Assembly (NCBI RefSeq): GCF_029522115.1
Contig: NZ_JAKWFK010000007.1
Coordinates: 124,001-188,000, forward strand
Length of the DNA: 64,000 nucleotides
Direction: 5' to 3'
Origin: Trinickia sp. Y13
GTDB lineage: Bacteria > Pseudomonadota > Gammaproteobacteria > Burkholderiales > Burkholderiaceae
The notes beneath the pieces are model-generated. The model was given only the letters and a program-made list of their open reading frames with translations. It was not told where the DNA came from and ran no database searches. Made by a program: the position numbers and the translations under genes. Each line of letters starts with the position of its first letter. Within the stretch, counting starts at the first letter, position 1. This document shows positions 61,395-64,000 of this stretch, piece after piece.

Positions 61395-61490
61395 GTGCCG
61401 ATTATTGCGCGCCCGAACGACCGCCGTTGCAAGCGACGCCCGAAGCGCGGGGCGCCTGATCGGCCGGCCCCCCCGCACTGCCGCTTGTCG

Positions 61491-61889
61491 TCACGCCGCA
61501 GCGGCAGCGCCCTCCACCGCCACGTCGGCCACCGCACGCGCCAGGTTGTCGAGCAAAGACTGCCCCGACGCCACGTCGTTCAGGGGGTACTTGAACGAGT
61601 AGAACGCGTGCCCCGTCTCCGGATGCAGCGAAAGCGTGCCCCGTCCGCTCGCGTCGAGCTCGAAGTTGATCTTGAGCAGCAACTCGAACGCACGCTTTTC
61701 GTTGCTCGACGGCTTGCCGAGGTCGACGTACACCGACAGGTGGTGCTCGTCGATCTCTTCGTCGTGAATGAACGTGATGATGTGATCGCCAGCCTTGATG
61801 CGGCCGCCGGAGGCGAGTGCGCGTGTGTCGGTGAAGCCGAGTACGCGGCTCAGTTCCGTGAGGACGCGTTCATAGTGCGGGTTGGCCAT
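61491..61889 (-). CDS. CesT/SycE-family type III secretion chaperone
   Basis: This 132-aa small acidic protein has the class I chaperone plan: an N-terminal helix (NPHYERVLTELSRVLGF), central strands (HIITFIHDEEIDEHHLSVYVDLGK), a middle helix (EKRAFELLLKINFEL), a strand with SLHPETGHAFYSFKYPL, and a C-terminal helix (GQSLLDNLARAVADVAVE). Such homodimers bind the N-terminal region of a specific effector and keep it secretion-competent. It begins 48 nt after the stop of the D-glutamate cyclase/racemase gene and is very likely co-transcribed with it, marking that protein as its cargo. AGGAGA lies a few bases upstream of the ATG. Confidence 0.9.
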   Translation of the reverse strand: MANPHYERVLTELSRVLGFTDTRALASGGRIKAGDHIITFIHDEEIDEHHLSVYVDLGKPSSNEKRAFELLLKINFELDASGRGTLSLHPETGHAFYSFKYPLNDVASGQSLLDNLARAVADVAVEGAAAAA

Positions 61890-61937
61890 TGCGGTCTCCT
61901 ATTGGAGGATGTCGGTTGATGGACGATGTGACGAGAC

Positions 61938-64000
61938 TTAGGCGAGAGGGCGCGTAGCCGTCTCGGACGACGTGGATGCGTCGCGGCGCCAGCCAGCCGC
62001 TTGCGGGCGCGCTGCATCGCCGCCTGCCGCGGCCGGACGGAGCGACGACTCCGGCTTGTCGATCAGCGGCTTGAGCAACTGCATGTCGAACTTGCGCGAG
62101 AAGTCGACGCCGGACATGAGGTGGAAGTTCGTCTTGGCCCCGAGGAACGTCTTGGCCGATTCGCGCACGTCGCTTTCCTTGCCCGACGTGATGACGATCG
62201 GATCGAGCGAGGCGCGGCGGCGGTAGCGCGGGTGATCGGCCTGGCCGGCCGCCTTGTCCATCGATTTTTCGATCGCCTTGGCCTGCACCGACATCGGATC
62301 GATGACGGGGATGTCGATGCCGCGTTCCTTGAGGTAGTTCTCGATAAACGGCTTGTAGGCCGGATAGTGCGTGCAGCACAAAAAGACGGACGTCGCGTCG
62401 GCGGGAATCCGGTCGACGATCTCCTTGATGTCGGCCATCATGATCGCGCGTGTCTCGGGCTTGCTGTACATCTGGTCGAAGTTGTTGATGAACGGCGCCC
62501 AGTTCGGCGCACCGATGGTCGTCGTCATTCGTTCCTCTCGATTGCCGAGTTTCTCCGCGCTTTCGTTGATCGCCTTCAGGTAAGCCATCGAATTGATCGT
62601 GGCAGGGGTGGCCAGGACGGCTGGACGCGCGCCGCCCGTCTTGACGATTTCGTCGGCGGTCACCTCGATCAGATTCAGTACTTCGATGTTCTTGACCTGC
62701 TCCAGAGCGTGCGGGAACGTCGTGCAAGCCGTGTTGCAGGCCATGGCGATCATATCGACGCCCATTTCCTCGCTGGCGCGCAGACCGTTGCCGACGAGCG
62801 TGATCAGCTGCGGATGCGCTTCGCTGCGCTTGGCCAACTCTTGCGGCGTTGCATCGGCCGAGGTGAAGACCGGGACGTCGTTCGGCCCGCCCGTGTTGAA
62901 CTCGCTGAAACGGCCGTACGGCGCGTTGGCATGATCCACGACGATCGTAAACCGCGCGTTGTGCGGCGAACGGTATTGCAGATAGCCCGCGAGGTTCTTG
63001 GTGGCAATGAGGCCGCCGTTGCTCGAATCGAACGCGGAGATCCGGAAGGGTGCGTGGCCCTTGGGCGTCTTGCTGGCGATCATGGGGTCCGTCGGCAATT
63101 CCGTCTGCGTGATGGCGCGCACCAACGAGAGCATCCTGCCGTGCGTGCTCGGCGAGAAGCCGTCGACCCCGGAGGTTTTGCCGTCGATCTCTTCATCGAC
63201 CTTGGCGCCGCGCGTCACGCCGTCGACCGCGCCTGCAGCCATCGAGGCTTCGATCATCTCGCGTTGCTGATCGGGTGTGTGCAGCTTGTCGAGTTTGCCG
63301 TGCAGTTGCAGCACGGCCGCCCCAAGCGCTTCGGCCCCGAGGTTCGAGTTCCACGACGTGATCTGGTACTTGGCAGTCGGTACGGCAGCCATCTCGCTGC
63401 CGTCCAGCGCCTTCGGAATGCCGGGGCGTCCGCCCATGCCCGCTTCGTTGCCGCCATCGCCGACACCGAACGTCGGGATACCGCGGTTGTGAGCTTGGAT
63501 CAGCACTTCGTCGACAGCGCCGTTGACGTTGTCGATCGACACGCCGCGCATATTGCTTCGGTAGCCGTTCACGTTACGGCCCGGCAACTCGATCGCGCCC
63601 ACGAAGTCGGGTTTGTACTCGTCGAGCAGCCGGTTCGCGTGCGGCGCAGCATCGGCTTGCTTGTGGTCGAAGTTGACGAACTCGGTGAATTGCGCCGATT
63701 CCTTGTTCGCGACGGCAAGAGGAGCGCGCGTCGGTGCTTCGTTCGGCTTGTCCGTCACGATGATGACGGTCTTGCCGACTTGCTGCAGCGCGTGCGCGAG
63801 TGCTGCCGTCCCCGGCGGCCCATCGGTTTCCGGCAGCGGCAGGCCCGTTTCAGGATGCGCGCCGACCGAAAAGCCCGTCAGCAAAATGACCTTTTTAATG
63901 TGTTCGGGTGCCAGAGCGCGGGCCGCCTGAATCAAACCCTCGGGATTTTTGAAGTGTTCGATATTGCGGCCTTTGAACCATGTCAGAACATGCTTATTCA
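61938..64000 (-). CDS. Partial D-glutamate cyclase / Asp-Glu racemase fusion, candidate T3S effector
   Basis: The frame is open through the right edge, so the 5' end is missing; 686 residues are visible. The N-terminal visible half is a DUF4392 D-glutamate cyclase domain (ILLTGF, ETDGPPGTAALAHAL, FGVGDGGNEAGMGG). The C-terminal part, from about 330 codons before the stop, is a glutamate/aspartate racemase-like domain with both catalytic cysteines in context: MACNTACTTFPHAL and FLCCTHYPAYKPF. The predicted reactions are L/D-glutamate interconversion and D-glutamate to 5-oxoproline cyclisation. A polar ~60-residue tail ends the protein. The CesT-type chaperone gene 48 nt downstream suggests T3S export; a cytosolic D-glutamate enzyme is the alternative. 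Confidence 0.85.
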   Translation of the reverse strand, partial: NKHVLTWFKGRNIEHFKNPEGLIQAARALAPEHIKKVILLTGFSVGAHPETGLPLPETDGPPGTAALAHALQQVGKTVIIVTDKPNEAPTRAPLAVANKESAQFTEFVNFDHKQADAAPHANRLLDEYKPDFVGAIELPGRNVNGYRSNMRGVSIDNVNGAVDEVLIQAHNRGIPTFGVGDGGNEAGMGGRPGIPKALDGSEMAAVPTAKYQITSWNSNLGAEALGAAVLQLHGKLDKLHTPDQQREMIEASMAAGAVDGVTRGAKVDEEIDGKTSGVDGFSPSTHGRMLSLVRAITQTELPTDPMIASKTPKGHAPFRISAFDSSNGGLIATKNLAGYLQYRSPHNARFTIVVDHANAPYGRFSEFNTGGPNDVPVFTSADATPQELAKRSEAHPQLITLVGNGLRASEEMGVDMIAMACNTACTTFPHALEQVKNIEVLNLIEVTADEIVKTGGARPAVLATPATINSMAYLKAINESAEKLGNREERMTTTIGAPNWAPFINNFDQMYSKPETRAIMMADIKEIVDRIPADATSVFLCCTHYPAYKPFIENYLKERGIDIPVIDPMSVQAKAIEKSMDKAAGQADHPRYRRRASLDPIVITSGKESDVRESAKTFLGAKTNFHLMSGVDFSRKFDMQLLKPLIDKPESSLRPAAAGGDAARPQAAGWRRDASTSSETATRPLA

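Overview
The window looks like a high-G+C chromosome or megaplasmid segment of a Burkholderiales beta-proteobacterium (Burkholderia/Paraburkholderia/Trinickia/Ralstonia-like; the genus cannot be fixed from the sequence alone). It is an accessory region built around type III secretion (T3S) and surface appendages. No core T3S export apparatus genes lie inside it apart from a secretin.

The main result is a coherent Hrp regulon. An AraC-type activator of HrpB/HrpX length and architecture is encoded at 47261-48691. Eleven exact TTCG-N16-TTCG elements (the Ralstonia hrpII box / Xanthomonas PIP box), plus one with a single mismatch, lie directly upstream of genes. Most are followed after 30-32 nt by a YANNNT-like -10 hexamer. 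They drive: a partial unknown protein (1-1445), a glycine-zipper mini-protein (1610-1891), a two-gene operon of giant helical proteins (9047->2046), an APS kinase (9236-9844), a eukaryotic-like protein kinase (10141-12087), a JmjC/cupin oxygenase followed by a Gly/Pro/Tyr-rich protein (12571-14768), a Met/Gly-rich protein (14856-15233), a 997-aa protein with hydrophobic segments (17149-20142, imperfect box), a protein with tandem NPF-containing repeats (46095-47132), a KPEPKHKAEP-repeat mini-protein (49778-50077), a Rieske oxygenase (51671-52837) and a 1,831-aa protein with an OTU-like N-terminal motif and an internal duplication (54744-60239). The regulon therefore mixes probable secreted effectors or helpers with metabolic and modifying enzymes.

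Layout. 1-20.1 kb: Hrp-box genes plus a REC-like/PAS/sigma-70 fusion regulator (15522-16880). 20.3-23.1 kb: a GNAT-desaturase-GNAT operon. 23.3-28.6 kb: an O-heptosyltransferase facing its strand-loop-strand autotransporter. 28.8-44.6 kb: one long minus-strand run, beginning with a type IVb pilus operon (pilL-N-O-P-Q-R-S-M-V) and continuing into a T3S-type secretin (sctC), a soluble histidine kinase, an OmpR-type regulator and a second, shortened secretin-like protein. A PilT-family ATPase is divergent from pilL. 46-54.5 kb: the NPF-repeat protein, the HrpB-like activator, acetyltransferase genes (one probably truncated), an orphan anti-sigma factor, the Rieske oxygenase and a GGDEF protein. 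54.7-64 kb: the giant OTU-like protein, a LysR regulator, a CesT-family T3S chaperone and a D-glutamate cyclase/racemase fusion that runs off the right edge.

Inferred working model: the HrpB-like activator switches on scattered effector genes together with modifying enzymes, while the pilus, the heptosylated adhesin and the secretin supply contact and export functions. The T3S apparatus itself is presumed to be elsewhere.
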